Shown here: positions 1 through 11,540 of the stretch, piece after piece
Layout: the number at the start of each line of letters is the position of its first letter
Position numbering within the stretch: the stretch's first letter is position 1
Assembly (NCBI RefSeq): GCF_003473485.1
Contig: NC_053044.1
Span: 24,177,591-24,241,590 of the forward strand
DNA from: Medicago truncatula
Lineage: Eukaryota > Streptophyta > Magnoliopsida > Fabales > Fabaceae
Reading direction: 5' to 3'
DNA length: 64,000 nucleotides
Notes under the pieces: model-generated
The model's input: the letters and a program-made list of their open reading frames with translations, nothing else
What the model was told of the DNA's origin: nothing
The model's database searches: none
Made by a program: the position numbers and the translations under genes

Positions 1-402
1 ATTACCCACATGAAAACACTTAATAATTAACACATATTTATCATCACATGTAAATAGCTAAACAATTTGTGTTTGTTTTTTGACCGGCTATAACAGGTCG
101 CATAAATAATTTAATTCTTAATTTTATAATTTCGATTGAATCAAGTCTATGCAAAAAAAGTTGCTTTGTGAAACTGGTTGTCCTAGACAACTTAACCAAA
201 TTACTTCAAACATTTAATAAAATAAACAAGAAAAAGTCTTATTACAAGAGACCGTAAACAAATGTATATCGAATCAGTCTAATCTGACACTTACTAACCG
301 TAAGATTACTTGACAATCCTCAATATGAGAACAAACTCTCAAGGAAAAAATTAGCATAAAAATATATTCAAAAAACATGATTAAAAAGAATATTATTACA
401 TA

Positions 403-495
<93 letters not shown>

Positions 496-901
496 GAAGA
501 AGAAGAAGAATAATTCAACTACAATAGAAATTATATTAGTTTTTTTAGAGCAGAAGTAAAATTAATTAAATATTTATTAAATTTTGGTATATTAAAAAAC
601 AGTTATAATCAAATATGATAAAATAAATTTACTTCTTAAGAATAATAGAAAAGCAGAATGATAATTTGCATTCCATTGTAGTCATTATAATGATTCCATT
701 GTAGCCCAATCTAATTTGGATTTGTGTATTCTCAATTTTTAACAAAAAAAAAGTGGATTATAGAGTATCATTTTTATTTTTTTAGGGACGAGTATCATTA
801 ATTTGACTAGTACATGTTAGATTGGTGCATTTTTTTTTTATTTGAAAAACTGATTAACTATTAGGTAAGGTTCAAAAACAAATTAGGAACAATTATTTAT
901 T
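1..901. other. AT-rich intergenic sequence with a TAA microsatellite
   Basis: No credible coding frame is visible. The only structured part is a perfect TAA/AAT trinucleotide run from about 410 to 494 (close to 28 units) that passes into a few AAG units. The rest is A/T-rich spacer. Confidence 0.7.
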
Positions 902-1185
902 GGGTTAATAGGTCTTTACACCCCTGTAATATATGTCATTTTTGATTTTCCCCCTGTAAAATTATTTTTTTGATTTACCCCCCTGTAATTTTTTTTGTTT
1001 TGTTTTGATTTACCCCCCTAATAGGCCAAACAAAAACCAATTTTACTTTTTTTTTTCTAGAAATTTTCGTTTGGGGGGTAAATCAAAACAAAAAAAAATT
1101 ACAGGGGGGTAAATCAAAAAAATGATTTTACAAGGGGAAAAACAAAAAATAATCTATATTACAGGGGGTAAAGACCTATTAACCC
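902..1185. mobile_element. Foldback MITE, Mutator-type, 284 bp
   Basis: The element is almost entirely two inverted arms of about 115 bp, beginning GGGTTAATAGGTC and ending with its reverse complement. A short loop containing TTTTTTTTTCTAGAAATTTTC separates them. It is flanked by a perfect 9-bp direct repeat TTATTTATT (893-901 and 1186-1194). The 9-bp target duplication and long inverted arms are what non-autonomous Mutator-like elements leave. It has no coding capacity. A relative with the same GGGTTAAT end lies at 59173-59458. Confidence 0.85.
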
Positions 1186-1194
1186 TTATTTATT

Positions 1195-2485
1195 TATAAA
1201 AAAATCATTTGTATTGAAAATTACATACATGAATCTTTAATCTTAACAAATCAAGGTTTGGGGGTTAGTTGGCCCTTAAATGATAAATAAACAATAATGA
1301 GCTGTATTTAATTATTTTCAAAAATAAATAAACCAATTGCCCTACATGTAATGTAATAAGTTAATTATAATTTTTTATCATAATAAATTAAATTAAGGAT
1401 AACTATTACTTTAGAAAATTAATTTATTTAAAAATTTATACTTTTACCATTTAAATTATATTATATTTTATTTAATTAACCAAGGTAATATATTTTTAGG
1501 CATATCATAATTTTAATTTGTTGCATACTATTTTATAAAAGCGACAACCAAATTCAAACTATTTAATAAAGAATTTAGGAAGAGGAAAATTATTATTAAA
1601 TATAGTCATATTATAGTCATTTTACAATTGTCATTGAAAAGATTTGAACTTCGCCCTTGAAGCAAACTTTTCCTATATTCTAGATAGTTAAAACTCAAAA
1701 ATTTATGATATAAGGGAGGATAACATAAAACTTAGAAAGTAAATGTAAAATTTGACGTGTGTATTATTGGAGGTCTATTAATTTAGTTAACTCCTCCAAA
1801 AACAGGCTTATTTTCTATTTATTTTATATTTTTCCCACAATATTGTCTACTAATTATAGTTACTTAGATAATTAGAATGTGATTTTATGAGAACAAGATA
1901 CCTCATTTTCTGCTTTTATTAAATAAAAACAAAATGAGAACCAAAATTTTTATGAAAGGTAGAACCAGAAATTTTTATTTGACAAACGGATCCACTAGCT
2001 AGGTTCAATAGAGAATTAAGCATAATTTTTTATTTATGTAAAAAAAATTGTTTGAAAATTGTATACATGAATCTTAACAAATCAAAGCCTGGGTTTAGCT
2101 GGCATTTGGTACTAAGTGATAGAAAAACAACAGTATTTAATTATTTCCAGAGTATACATACCAATTACCATACACACAATTCCTTCAAAAATAAATATTA
2201 CCATACACGAAATGTAGTGAATTCAAGATGATTTTATTATCAAAATAAATAAAATTAGAGATAATTATTACTTTAAATAATTTATTTATTTCAAAATTAT
2301 ACTTTTCCTTTTAAATTATAATATATTATAATTAATTAAAATAATTTTTAGATGTGTCATAGTTTTGATTTATTTCATTGTAATTTAAATAATATTTTTT
2401 AAAAGTGATAAGTAGATTCAAATTATTCTTAAAAGAATCGAGGAAGATGGAAATTATTATTAATTACTCAACAATAATTGTCATT
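1195..2485. repeat. Old direct duplication of about 450 bp upstream of the MADS locus
   Basis: The segment at about 1195-1635 is repeated in the same orientation at about 2030-2485. Shared landmarks in order are an ATACATGAATCTT block, a GTATTTAATTATTT block, an ACTATTACTTTA-like block, and an AGGAAGA block followed by AAATTATTATTAA. The copies differ by many substitutions and small indels, so this duplication is clearly older than the MADS-unit duplication. No gene is seen in either copy or between them. Confidence 0.6.
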
Positions 2486-2650
2486 TTACACCCGTCTATG
2501 AGACAAATTAAACTTCACTTTTAACTTAGAATTCAAACTTATATACCATTCGGTCCCTATTATAAACAAAAAAAATTATAAAAAGATTTGGAAACGAGGT
2601 AAGAAATGACACATACAATAAATAACATATATATTCTTCAAAAAACAAAT

Positions 2651-2695
<45 letters not shown>

Positions 2696-3508
2696 GACAA
2701 AAATAAATAATATATATTTTTAGAAAATATAATATTAATTAGTAGTGAAATGTTTAATAAAAAAATAAATAAATAAAATCATGGAAATTTCAAATTAATA
2801 TCTACTCTTCTATTCAATAACCTAATAGTAGTGTTTTTATGGGTTATTTTCAGTCCTTTTGTGGTTCTAATCTCATGCGATATCAATAATAATTTTTCCA
2901 TTTTTAAAAATAGAACAAAAAAATAATAATCGCAATTCGTATGTTACCGTTGGCCGTTGATTTGATAGTAAAAATTAAATGATTTGATTTCATTTTTAAG
3001 AAAATTCATAATAGCTATATAATATTTTCCATCTCAAGAAACATTTTTATTTATAAACATAAATAATAATTTTAAATATCCGCTAATTCATATTTATCGT
3101 ATTACTTAGTTTATTGCCTTTTTATATTTACGTCAAGTAAAAAAAGATAGACTAAAATTGATACTACAACTATGTACAACATCATCATTCTTATCATTGT
3201 ACTAGACTTTCTTTTTAATTTTAAAATATATAAAGTAATATGAACATAATTATTTCAAATTCTTGGAATTGTCCAGGTACAATTTATCTAACAATTGTTG
3301 AATACGGTAAAGTATATATAATTGGAAAAACAATAATTTAAAAAAAAATTGAATTATCTTCCATATAAGCCATGTAAAAGAGATTTCATGATAATCTCTC
3401 AATGCAACAAATATTTTAATGTAATGAAAAGACACGACGTTTGAAAAAGAACCGCGTCTTGAAAATACACTCATAAAATTTGAGCGGAAATATACTCATA
3501 AAACTTGT

Positions 3509-3518
3509 CTATAAAAGG
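3509..3518 (+). promoter_or_regulatory. TATA box of MADS copy 1
   Basis: CTATAAAAGG lies about 100 bp upstream of the MADS start codon. It is conserved at the same relative position in the second copy (17410-17419). Confidence 0.6.
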
Positions 3519-3614
3519 ACTCATTCACACCCAATTGAAATATACCATTTCTTAGTCAGAATTTACAAACTTACTCACCCACCCATTTCTTTTCTCTCTT
3601 TTTGTGCTTCAACC

Positions 3615-4326
3615 ATGTCAAGTGGAAGGAAAAGCCGAGGTCGCCAAAAGATTGAGATGAAAAAAATGAGCAACGAGAGCAACTTGCAAGTGACTTTCTC
3701 GAAGCGCCGTAGTGGTCTCTTCAAGAAAGCCAGTGAGCTTTGCACCCTCTGTGGTGCAGATGTTGCTCTCGTTGTTTTCTCACCTGGAGAGAAGGTATTT
3801 TCCTTTGGCCACCCCAATGTTGATACGGTCATAGATCGTTATCTCTCTCGGGTCCCACCCCAAAACAATGGTACCATGCAATTTATTGAGGCTCACCGAA
3901 GCGCCAACGTGCGCGAGCTCAATACTCAGCTGACTCAAATCAACCAGCTACTGGACATCGAGAAGAAACGTGCTGAAGAGCTGAGCCACTTGCTCAACGG
4001 CCGAGACTCAATTTTGGTGGGCTGGTCCCATTGATGGGATGAATCGGGCCCAACTTGGATTATTCATGAAGGCTCTAAATGAGCTTAAGAAAATTGTTGA
4101 TCATCATGCTGGTAGGCTTGTAATCCAGGGTGCTCCCACTCAAACCTTTCCGTTTTTTGTTGGAAACAGTTCATCCTCTAACATGCCTCTCCATCATACA
4201 CCAAATCCTCCACAAGCTCAGATGCTTCCAGCAGAGTTTTATCAAAACCCTATGTTGCAACCACATTTGTTTGGCTTCAACAATATGGGGGGAGGAGGTG
4301 GATACGGACCCTCCGGATTCTTTTGA
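3615..4326 (+). pseudogene. Type I MADS-box (AGL62-like) copy 1, frameshifted
   Basis: The frame from ATG 3615 has an intact MADS domain (residues about 6-66). Its motifs are [18 protein letters not shown], then [20 protein letters not shown] and [13 protein letters not shown], which are typical of the type I M-alpha AGL61/AGL62 group. Compared with the intact copy at 17516-18220 it has lost 2 bp near 3994-4001, so it reads into a new tail and stops at 4034 after 139 residues. The rest of the ancestral reading frame is still recognisable at 4039-4326, ending in a Gly-rich tract. It is intronless, as usual for type I MADS genes. AGL62 relatives act as nuclear transcription factors in endosperm; that role is known for the family and inferred here. 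A truncated but DNA-binding product is possible if it is transcribed, so the pseudogene label is a judgement. Confidence 0.85.
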
Positions 4327-4974
4327 TCCGAGCCCTTAGCTCCGCCTTAAGATGCCCTTAGATCCGCCTCCGGATTGTTTTGTTTCATGTTGTTTTAAAT
4401 TAATTTCGATTAGAGCCTGCATGCTTAACCTAGTTTCATGTATATGACTTGGTTAGGCATAATCTTAGTGTTATCGGGCCTTTCATTGTCTTTGTTATCA
4501 ACTTAGAAGTTGAAGTTTTATTTGTATTGTATTATTGATTATTTAAATAAAGGGCATCTTATTTATTTATATTTCCATATCGCTTCAAAATTTTATTTAA
4601 TCTCTTTAAGTCCAATATGAATTTGTTTCATTCCCTCGTCATTTTTTAATCATCAGTTGTGAGTTTTAAAATCATGATCAAGGGTAAAAAAAAGTGGATC
4701 ATGGGATAACAATTTATATTTGTGCTAAAATCAATTAAAATTTATTGGATAATTTACATATTTTTTTTGGTTTTCCACAATTTATTCCATTGAAGATAAT
4801 CCTATTTGGGATATGTTAGACACAAATGTGAATACATCTTTCAGCTGCCCCGATGTACTAATTTAATGTCTTTCGTTAAACCAAACCTCTCGTTGGTAAT
4901 TTAACCATTATGATGATGTATGTAATTAAAAAATTTAATTCATTGTTAAAGGCTTCACTATATGTAAACCTTAT
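4327..4974 (+). other. 3' flank of MADS copy 1
   Basis: This is non-coding sequence nearly identical to 18221-18888 behind the second MADS copy. It contains an AATAAA-type signal (ATTTAAATAAAGGG near 4540) that could serve for polyadenylation. No other feature is seen. Confidence 0.5.
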
Positions 4975-5376
4975 GGCCGAAATATGTCTATAGTCCCTGC
5001 AAATAGGGCTCAGTTGAATTTTCGCCCCTATACTTACTAATCCTCCCATCTTTTTCTTGCAAGTATTAATCATTTGAGCTTTGGTCCTAAACCCATTTGA
5101 TTACTGATGTGACATTTGATTACTGAGGTGGAAATGATGTGGCATAAACTGACTGGTAAAAGACCATGATGAGTCAACAAATACCACATAAATTGACCTT
5201 TTTTCCCTTAATAGAATCAGAAATCACCAAAGTTCCCTCTTCTATCTAATCTTCTTCTTCAATCTCTCGTCCTCTTCTCTTTCTCCACCACCACCCGCAC
5301 CACCGCCACCAACACACAAGCGCCGATAAGGATCTGTACATCACCACAAATTCGGCGCAACAGTATACTTCAAAAT
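4975..5376. mobile_element. Left arm of a Mutator-like element (unit 1 copy)
   Basis: This matches the left arm at 18889-19299, which in unit 2 pairs with an inverted right arm ending at 21044. The sequence starts GGCCGAAATATGTCTATAG and continues through a CT-rich stretch. In unit 1 the right arm is missing because the Copia element begins at 5377 and the duplication joint follows. Confidence 0.7.
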
Positions 5377-6302
5377 TGTTGGGTTTTTAGACATATGTTG
5401 GTTGTATTTTGGTAACTCTTTATTTATAGCTAGGTGTTAGACATAATGTCTTAAAATGCTGGTACGACATCAGAACGTCTCTTGATCCGCTTCTTGGAGA
5501 TTCTCTTTTAATCATGAATATTTTCATATAATATCTAAAGATTTGTATCATGGGAAGAGTTGACCAAGTTAGGGAGGTTCTAGAAGCAGAGGAAGATGGT
5601 TTGTGCTTATCTTAGTCCTTAAGAATGTTGTTGCAACATTTAAGGAAACATCTGATCTGCTTCAAATAACTTATGTTGAAATATCGATATTTCAGCTAAT
5701 CTTTAGTCAAGAAACATCACACCTATTCTACATTCAGGCTATATAAACAAAGACAGGAGACCTAATTCACTACTGAAGCCGCAATTGAAAAGAGCCATCT
5801 AGGGTTTTAGTCTGTCGTTGTTATTTGTGAGACACTCTTATATCTCTTTGATTTTAGAGTTGGACTTTTGTAATTGAGTTGTAATACTCTGAATCTCTTT
5901 AAGCTTTTAAGCATGAGTTGATTATTTTTCTAGCAGAATGTCTCCATATTTAATAAGGATTTCAAGGACGGCCACTGGTCTGTGACTAAGAGGAAGTGAG
6001 TGGGTTCTCATATTTAGGACTTGTGAGAGTCTTAGGTAGAAATACCACGGGTAGTGATTAAGTGAGAAGTTAGCAGGCTGGTGAAAACTTTTATGTATGC
6101 TTCGAATTGATACTACTATAGTGGCTTTCCTTCCTGACTTGGTAACCCCCAGATGTAGGTGAAGTTGCACCAGAGTGGGTCAACAAATAATCTGAGTTAT
6201 TCTCTTTTTATCCTTTAATTATATTGATTATATATGTGATTACTGTTGTCACGATGTTCTGAGTTCTTACGAGACATATGACTGGTCATAACATTGTGTA
6301 CA
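5377..6302 (+). mobile_element. Copia-type 5' LTR, about 926 bp
   Basis: The LTR starts TGTTGGGTTTTTAG and ends ATTGTGTACA. It is followed at 6313-6324 by TGGCATCAGAGC, close to the initiator-Met-tRNA primer-binding sequence used by Copia elements. An internal GGCTATATAAACAAAG (near 5738) is a good LTR promoter TATA box. The same LTR is at 19300-20226. The left boundary was chosen from the TG...CA rule and the primer-binding site. No matching 5-bp target duplication can be shown, so the exact left end could be off by some bases. Confidence 0.72.
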
Positions 6303-6312
6303 TAATTTTAAT

Positions 6313-6324
6313 TGGCATCAGAGC
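6313..6324 (+). other. Copia primer-binding site
   Basis: TGGCATCAGAGC differs by one base from TGGTATCAGAGC, the common plant Copia site complementary to the initiator methionine tRNA 3' end. It lies 10 bp after the LTR. Confidence 0.7.
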
Positions 6325-6576
6325 AGACACCCTATTCTGTTTCTGGGTGAGTTATAGGGAAGATATCTTCCGGTACCATGGAAAAGGAAGGAGGTCAAGT
6401 CAATAGACCATCTATTTTGGATGGATCTAACTGACTATTGGAAAGTACGCATGATAACATTCCTCAAGTGTATTGACATCAAGACTTGGAAGGCCGTTAT
6501 CAAGGGATGTGATCATCCATGTGTCAAAGACAAGGATGGAAAAGACACCTCCGAACTAAAACCTGAAGAAGAATGG

Positions 6577-8331
6577 TGATGTAGGATTTTTACATCTCAT
6601 AAAACTATTTACACGTAAGTATAATAGGATCGTTTCTGTAGGGAGTTGCGTATTTCATAAGCATTTTCACAATATTTATCACATAGTGTTTGGGTATAAA
6701 TTGTTTGTTTGTGTAAAACTATTTTCCTATTCGACATAAAAGCAAAACGAGAAGAGATAGGGCTATTTCGCTTGCGGTCGGAGACATCAACCAAGCGTAA
6801 CAACTGCAATCTCTCGATCGATTAACGGATTCTAGCTTTTTAAACGATATTATCACAATCACTCGACAATATCATTCGTGTCCAAATGATATCGTTATTT
6901 CTAAGGGATCGTTTCAACATCGATTTCCCAAACATTTAAACGATCACAAAGTCGATTGGATAGTTTAATCGATGATTTCCCAACCGATTAAATTACCCAA
7001 AAGCATTGAGTCCTAGATTAAAAGTGATTATCAAATATTAACATCCATGTCTAGAGTGATACCTTAAGATATATTGTTATTCTATTTCTAGATTCAAAAG
7101 TATATGTTCATATCATTTTGAATCTCAATAAAACAATAAAAGCAATAATAACAACAAAGCAAGGAAGTTTGATTTTGGTCGTTAAATTTTCGGCTGCTAT
7201 TGTTATTGAAGTTTGATTTTGGTTGTGTTGTTGTTTGTCTGGATTGTGCTATCGTTGTTTTTGAGAAGAGATGGAACATAGGGAGGTGGTGATGTTGGTG
7301 TTGGTGTTGCTTTGTTGTTGTGTTTGACTTGTTTGAAAGTGATGGGAGAATGAAAGAATATGAAGAGAACATCACTGATGGTGAACCACAAAGCAAGGAA
7401 GTTGTTGTTCTTGATGGTGTTGTTCCTATTTTCCAGAATTTTATGAATACAAATTTCAGCCAATGACAAAATGACACTTGTACAAATCCTAACTTTTTTT
7501 TAATAAAACTAACGGAAAGGACTAAAAGAAGTAACAGAGAGAAACTTAAAGGACCAAAATAAATCAAATTTTAGTTAGAGGATCAAACCGATACTAATTA
7601 AATAGTTAAGGGACCAAAAAGGCAATTAAGCCTATATTAAATGATCAAAAGATTACATAATAGCTTGTTTGCAAATGATGAAGAGAAGATGAAGATTCCA
7701 CGACAAGATCCATGATGTCTCAACAAATCTTGGCTTGAATCTACTCCTAACTACCTTGCTTTGTGTTTCTCTCTCTAGAAAATGCCCTAACCTCTCTCTA
7801 AAACCAGAAAAATGTAAAAGACAATGTAAAAGAATGGTTGGAAGGAGAAGATAAAACTATTTATATGGGCCACTTCTGCGAAATTTTGCTAATAGCTAAA
7901 CATTTCGCTATTAGCGAAATGTGTGAAATATGCCTCTGCACCAATGGAGTTGCTCCGCGTGGCCCTTATCCACTTGATCCTCCTGAGTTCGCCTCCAACT
8001 ACGCTGATAGCGAAACTCCCTGTGAGCTTTTCGCCAATAGCGACATTTTCGCTAATGGCGAATTTCTTGAAGTCCTGCTTCTGACTTCTCCCCCAGCTTC
8101 GCTGATGGCGAAACTCCCTGTGACATTTTCGCTAATATCAACTTTCTTGTGAACTTTTGGAAATTCTTGCTCCTTGCTTGTATTTTCCTGCACAAAAGGG
8201 TAAATTAAGGCATGCAAAGCATAAATGGCATTAAGGCACATAATTGAAGCTTTTCCATCAATAATTTGTAAAACAACTCATCAAACATGCCTAAACTAAC
8301 ACATGAATTAGATCATTTTGAGAACGTATCA
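6577..8331 (+). mobile_element. Solo LTR (1,755 bp) nested in the Copia gag
   Basis: The insertion starts TGATGTAGG and ends GAACGTATCA. It is flanked by a perfect 5-bp direct repeat AATGG (6572-6576 and 8332-8336). Removing it rejoins the gag frame exactly (EEW then SKEED). TG...CA ends, a 5-bp target duplication and the absence of coding sequence identify a solo LTR; length and ends suggest a Ty3/Gypsy family. The 3' third carries GCGAA/TTCGC palindromic motifs. Open frames inside it (for example 7094-7567 minus) look like chance. Confidence 0.85.
7890..8135. repeat. Cluster of palindromic GCGAA/TTCGC motifs in the solo LTR
   Basis: A perfect 21-bp palindrome is centred on 7911 (7901-7921: CATTTCGCTA, T, TAGCGAAATG). 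Related TTCGC(C/T)AATAGCGA and GCTGATGGCGAAACTCCCTG units recur about every 40-60 bp up to 8125. They look like repeated LTR regulatory or hairpin units; their function is unknown. Confidence 0.6.
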
Positions 8332-10506
8332 AATGGTCAAAAGAGGAAGATGATCTGGCTCTTGGTAACAACAAAGCCCTGAATTCCTTGTTTAATGGGG
8401 TTGACAAAAATATGTTCAGGTTGATCAACAACTGCACTATGGCTAAAGATGCCTGGAACATTTTAAGAACAACACATGAAGGAACATCAAAAGTCAAGAT
8501 GTCAAAGCTACAGCTGATCACCACAAAGTTTGAAGGTCTGAAAATGAAAGATGATGAATCAATTCAAGAATTTCATATGAACATCCTTGAACTTGCAAAT
8601 GCCTCTAATGCTCTTAGGGAGAAAATGGCTTAGGAGAAACTAGTGAGAAAAATTCTCAGGTCCCTTCCAAAATGGTTTGATATGAAGGTAATTGCCATTG
8701 AATAGCTCAAGATATTACAAACATGAGAGTAGAAGAGCTAATTGGGTCACTTCAAACCTTTGAAATGGCTATTAGTGATCAATCTGAAAAGAAAAACAAA
8801 AGCATTGCCTTTTTGTCAAACGCGAGTGGTGATCAAAATATTATGAACTAGAGACTGATGAAGAAATAGTAGAGGTTGCAGTGCTACTCAGCAAACAGTT
8901 CAACAACATCCTGAAAAAGTTTGATAAAGGTAGACGACAAAATGTTAGAGACGTCTCTCCTGACATCGAAAAAATCAATGAACCTTAGAGAAAGGCTAAC
9001 ATAGAGGACCTACCTATTCAAGGAAAAGGTCCTCAGTGCTTTAGATGTGAAGGGTATGGACATTTCAAGTCAGAATGTCCTACTCATGTCAAGAAGTAGC
9101 AAAAAGGGAGAATAAAAGACTTCTGTCAACTGTATCTGAATTACAAAATGAGGTAACATCCTTAACCTAGCAATTAGAAAACTTGGATATACCTACCGAA
9201 ATGACTAGCAATAACGCAAAAAGTGACATCCATCTTGTTAAAAAGTAGGTTGAGATTTTTACAAAAACATGACTTATCCCTAAACCTGTGATTGAACAAG
9301 GTGAGTCCTCAAATAGACGTAATTCTTCTCAGAGTAAGAACACTATGTCAGGCATAATGTTCAAACATCCAGATCATTCTATCAAAAAACAAGGCAAAGC
9401 AAAACCTCAGCCCTGGAGGTGTCACCACTACGGCAGAAATGGTCACACTAGACCCTACTACTATGATTTGTATGGCCACCCGGAACAACATCAGTCACCT
9501 GAGTCCTATCACCTGAATACCAAACATAGGAAGCCAAAAGACAATAAGATCTGCCATGTTGTTCACCTTAACTCAAAAATGTCTGGTTGATAATGGACGT
9601 TCCAGACACATGACTGGGAACAAACACTACCTGGAAGACATTTGCCCTTGCCCAACTGGCTTTGTAACTTTTGGTTATGGAGGTAGAGGTCAAATCAAAG
9701 GGATTGGAAAGTTAAGATGTTCAAAGTATCCTAATCTTGATCAAGTCATGTATGTTAAAGGACTCACATCTAATCTGATCAACATCAGTCAACTGTGTGA
9801 CCAAGGAGTAAAAGTCATATTCAACAAGTTAGAATGTTTAGTCATTAATGCTGAAAATAGTGTTAAAATGATAGGACAGAGATCAAAAGATGATCGCTAC
9901 TTGTGGAAACCTAGAGAAGAATTTCAAGTTTGTGAGGCTTGTGAATTCATGTCAGCACTAAGGAAAGAAAATCAGATCATCTCAATAATTGGCAAACATT
10001 GTCCAGACCCTTATAAAGAGCATCATAATATGCATGCTGAAAAGGGAGCAGGTTCTCAAGTGCTTCGTGAATCAAGATACTTTGACAGAAATATGCTCGT
10101 TCTTGAAAATATCTATCAAAGACGTCAAAGAAGAATTGAAAACCTGATGAACGTAAGCTCTCATCCCAAGAAAAAAAAATCTCTATGGACCACCACTTTT
10201 TGGTCCTATAAAACTGACTATAGAAGCATTAAGGGATATAACAATGTCAAGCAGGATGTTGTGACTTTAGATTACAAGAAACTGATGGTTATCAACATAA
10301 TTCAGCATTCCTTTAAAATCGGTAAGAAAACACTGTCTCACATTTTTCCTCGTTCTATTAGAAAGACAACTGAGGTGACGATCACTACTCATGAGAAGGA
10401 AACTCCAACGGAGCAAGCTGGAAGCATATTCTTGAAGACGACAAGTACTGATCGAGTCAAGACTGAAGTAAAATATTTTCACAAGAAAGGGGGGTTTGAA
10501 TTGTGA

Positions 10507-10614
10507 CTTGTTTAACTTTTTCCTGATAAAAATTTTCTTCTAATTTAAAAATCATGATTAGTTTGTTAGTAAAGAAATAATAACAATAATAATTGTGAAG
10601 TGTGACAATAAATT

Positions 10615-10675
<61 letters not shown>

Positions 10676-11540
10676 ACATAAAGGTTATCGTGGTTTGCCA
10701 AACACCGGCTACTTCCACTCCCCACACAAGTGTGAGATTATCCATTAGGTAGTTATGTTTTTATAAACTTAACAACAACTCCTCTTTTGTCATCTTAATC
10801 TTCTTTCACAAATGAGTAACTTTCACCTTTTGCTAGATCTTCTTGATCTTATCTGCAACCGAGTAAATCTACCTTTTCTTTTACACACTTGTTATCAACA
10901 AGCCTTTACAATCCAATAAGAAATAAATTCTTACTTGGACCAAATTAAAATAATTTTGTTTAACTAAAAATAGCTCAAACCAAAAGAGCAATTTTAGAAA
11001 AACTAAAACTTAAGAATAAAAATGAGAGAGAGCTTTTGTGATTTTTGCTTTGATGCATGCTTATATCTTTCTCAAAATTCAGTACCTCTTTCTTTACAAG
11101 AGCTTCAATATTTATAGGCCAAGAGGTGCATATGTAAGTGTGTGAATTTATCCTTTGATTGGCCTTTTTTGTTCACTAATGTGTGATTCCAATTTCAATC
11201 CAAAATGTCATGGTCCCACATGTGTACAAATGAACCAACACACAACAGCTCTTTCTTTCCTTCTTACTCATATGCTGCAAAGATTGAGAAGGTCCCACAT
11301 GTGCTTTCTTGCTTTCTCACGTGTACATGCAAGATGTTTATCCTTGCAATTCCTTTTGATCCTTAAGGCCATACAACTCATTTTCATTTCCACGTGTAGA
11401 ATTTTGGGTGGAGAAGGTACAAATATATGTCAATTGCAAGCTACCATCCATTTTTCTCTTTGTTCCATTTACGGCTAAAAGGAGGGTTTTGTTTGCACTT
11501 GCTTTGCTTTGGTTGATTGGATAGTAAATGGTATAGGAGA
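10507..11540. other. Non-coding sequence with a GA microsatellite, possibly LTR-derived
   Basis: The purine tract AAGAAAGGGGGG (10485-10496) just before this stretch resembles a polypurine tract. A perfect (GA)n run covers about 10617-10671. I find no convincing frame. Whether 10500-11540 is a piece of a second LTR cannot be decided here because no partner LTR lies in the window. Confidence 0.45.

Larger units (their letters stand above)
2502..6302. repeat. MADS segmental duplication, unit 1 (shared part)
   Basis: This stretch is repeated in the same orientation at 13906-20226, except where a LINE is inserted in the second unit (14136-16759). The match starts abruptly at GACAAATTAAACTT in both. 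It runs through a TA microsatellite (2654-2693 versus about 14031-14068), the MADS promoter, the MADS gene, its 3' region, the left arm of a Mutator-like element and a Copia LTR, and stops a few bases after TGTGTACA at the end of the LTR. The high similarity in non-coding sequence indicates a recent duplication. Confidence 0.88.
6379..10506 (+). pseudogene. Degenerate Copia gag-protease region
   Basis: The gag start (6379, MEKEGGQVNRP...) runs to 6576 with one frame break. It is then interrupted by the solo LTR at 6577-8331 and resumes at 8337 with SKEEDDLALGNNKALNSLF. A UBN2-type gag domain follows (8340-8790), with in-frame stops at 8631 and about 8703. A CCHC zinc knuckle (CFRCEGYGHFKSEC, about 9038-9080) and a second Cys/His cluster (about 9417-9480) come next. 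The protease-like segment (about 9580-9905) carries DNGRSRHMTG where active elements have a D-S-G triad, so the catalytic Ser is replaced. Reading continues to 10506, but no integrase, reverse transcriptase or RNase H is visible. The element is dead. Confidence 0.85.

Noticed and set aside
3250..3474. 74-codon minus-strand frame conserved at 17148-17375
   Set aside because: It is conserved only because the whole segment is a recent duplication; it lies antisense in the MADS promoter, its tail differs by an indel, and it has no protein-like features.
7094..7567. 157-codon minus-strand frame with His/Thr/Asn runs
   Set aside because: It lies inside the solo LTR and reads low-complexity sequence; another frame in the same place is equally long.
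7890..8135. Possible CRISPR-like array of GCGAA repeats
   Set aside because: Units are degenerate, irregularly spaced and inside a plant LTR; a CRISPR array is not plausible.
10617..10671. GA-rich tract as a regulatory GAGA element
   Set aside because: It is a plain microsatellite with no gene start nearby.
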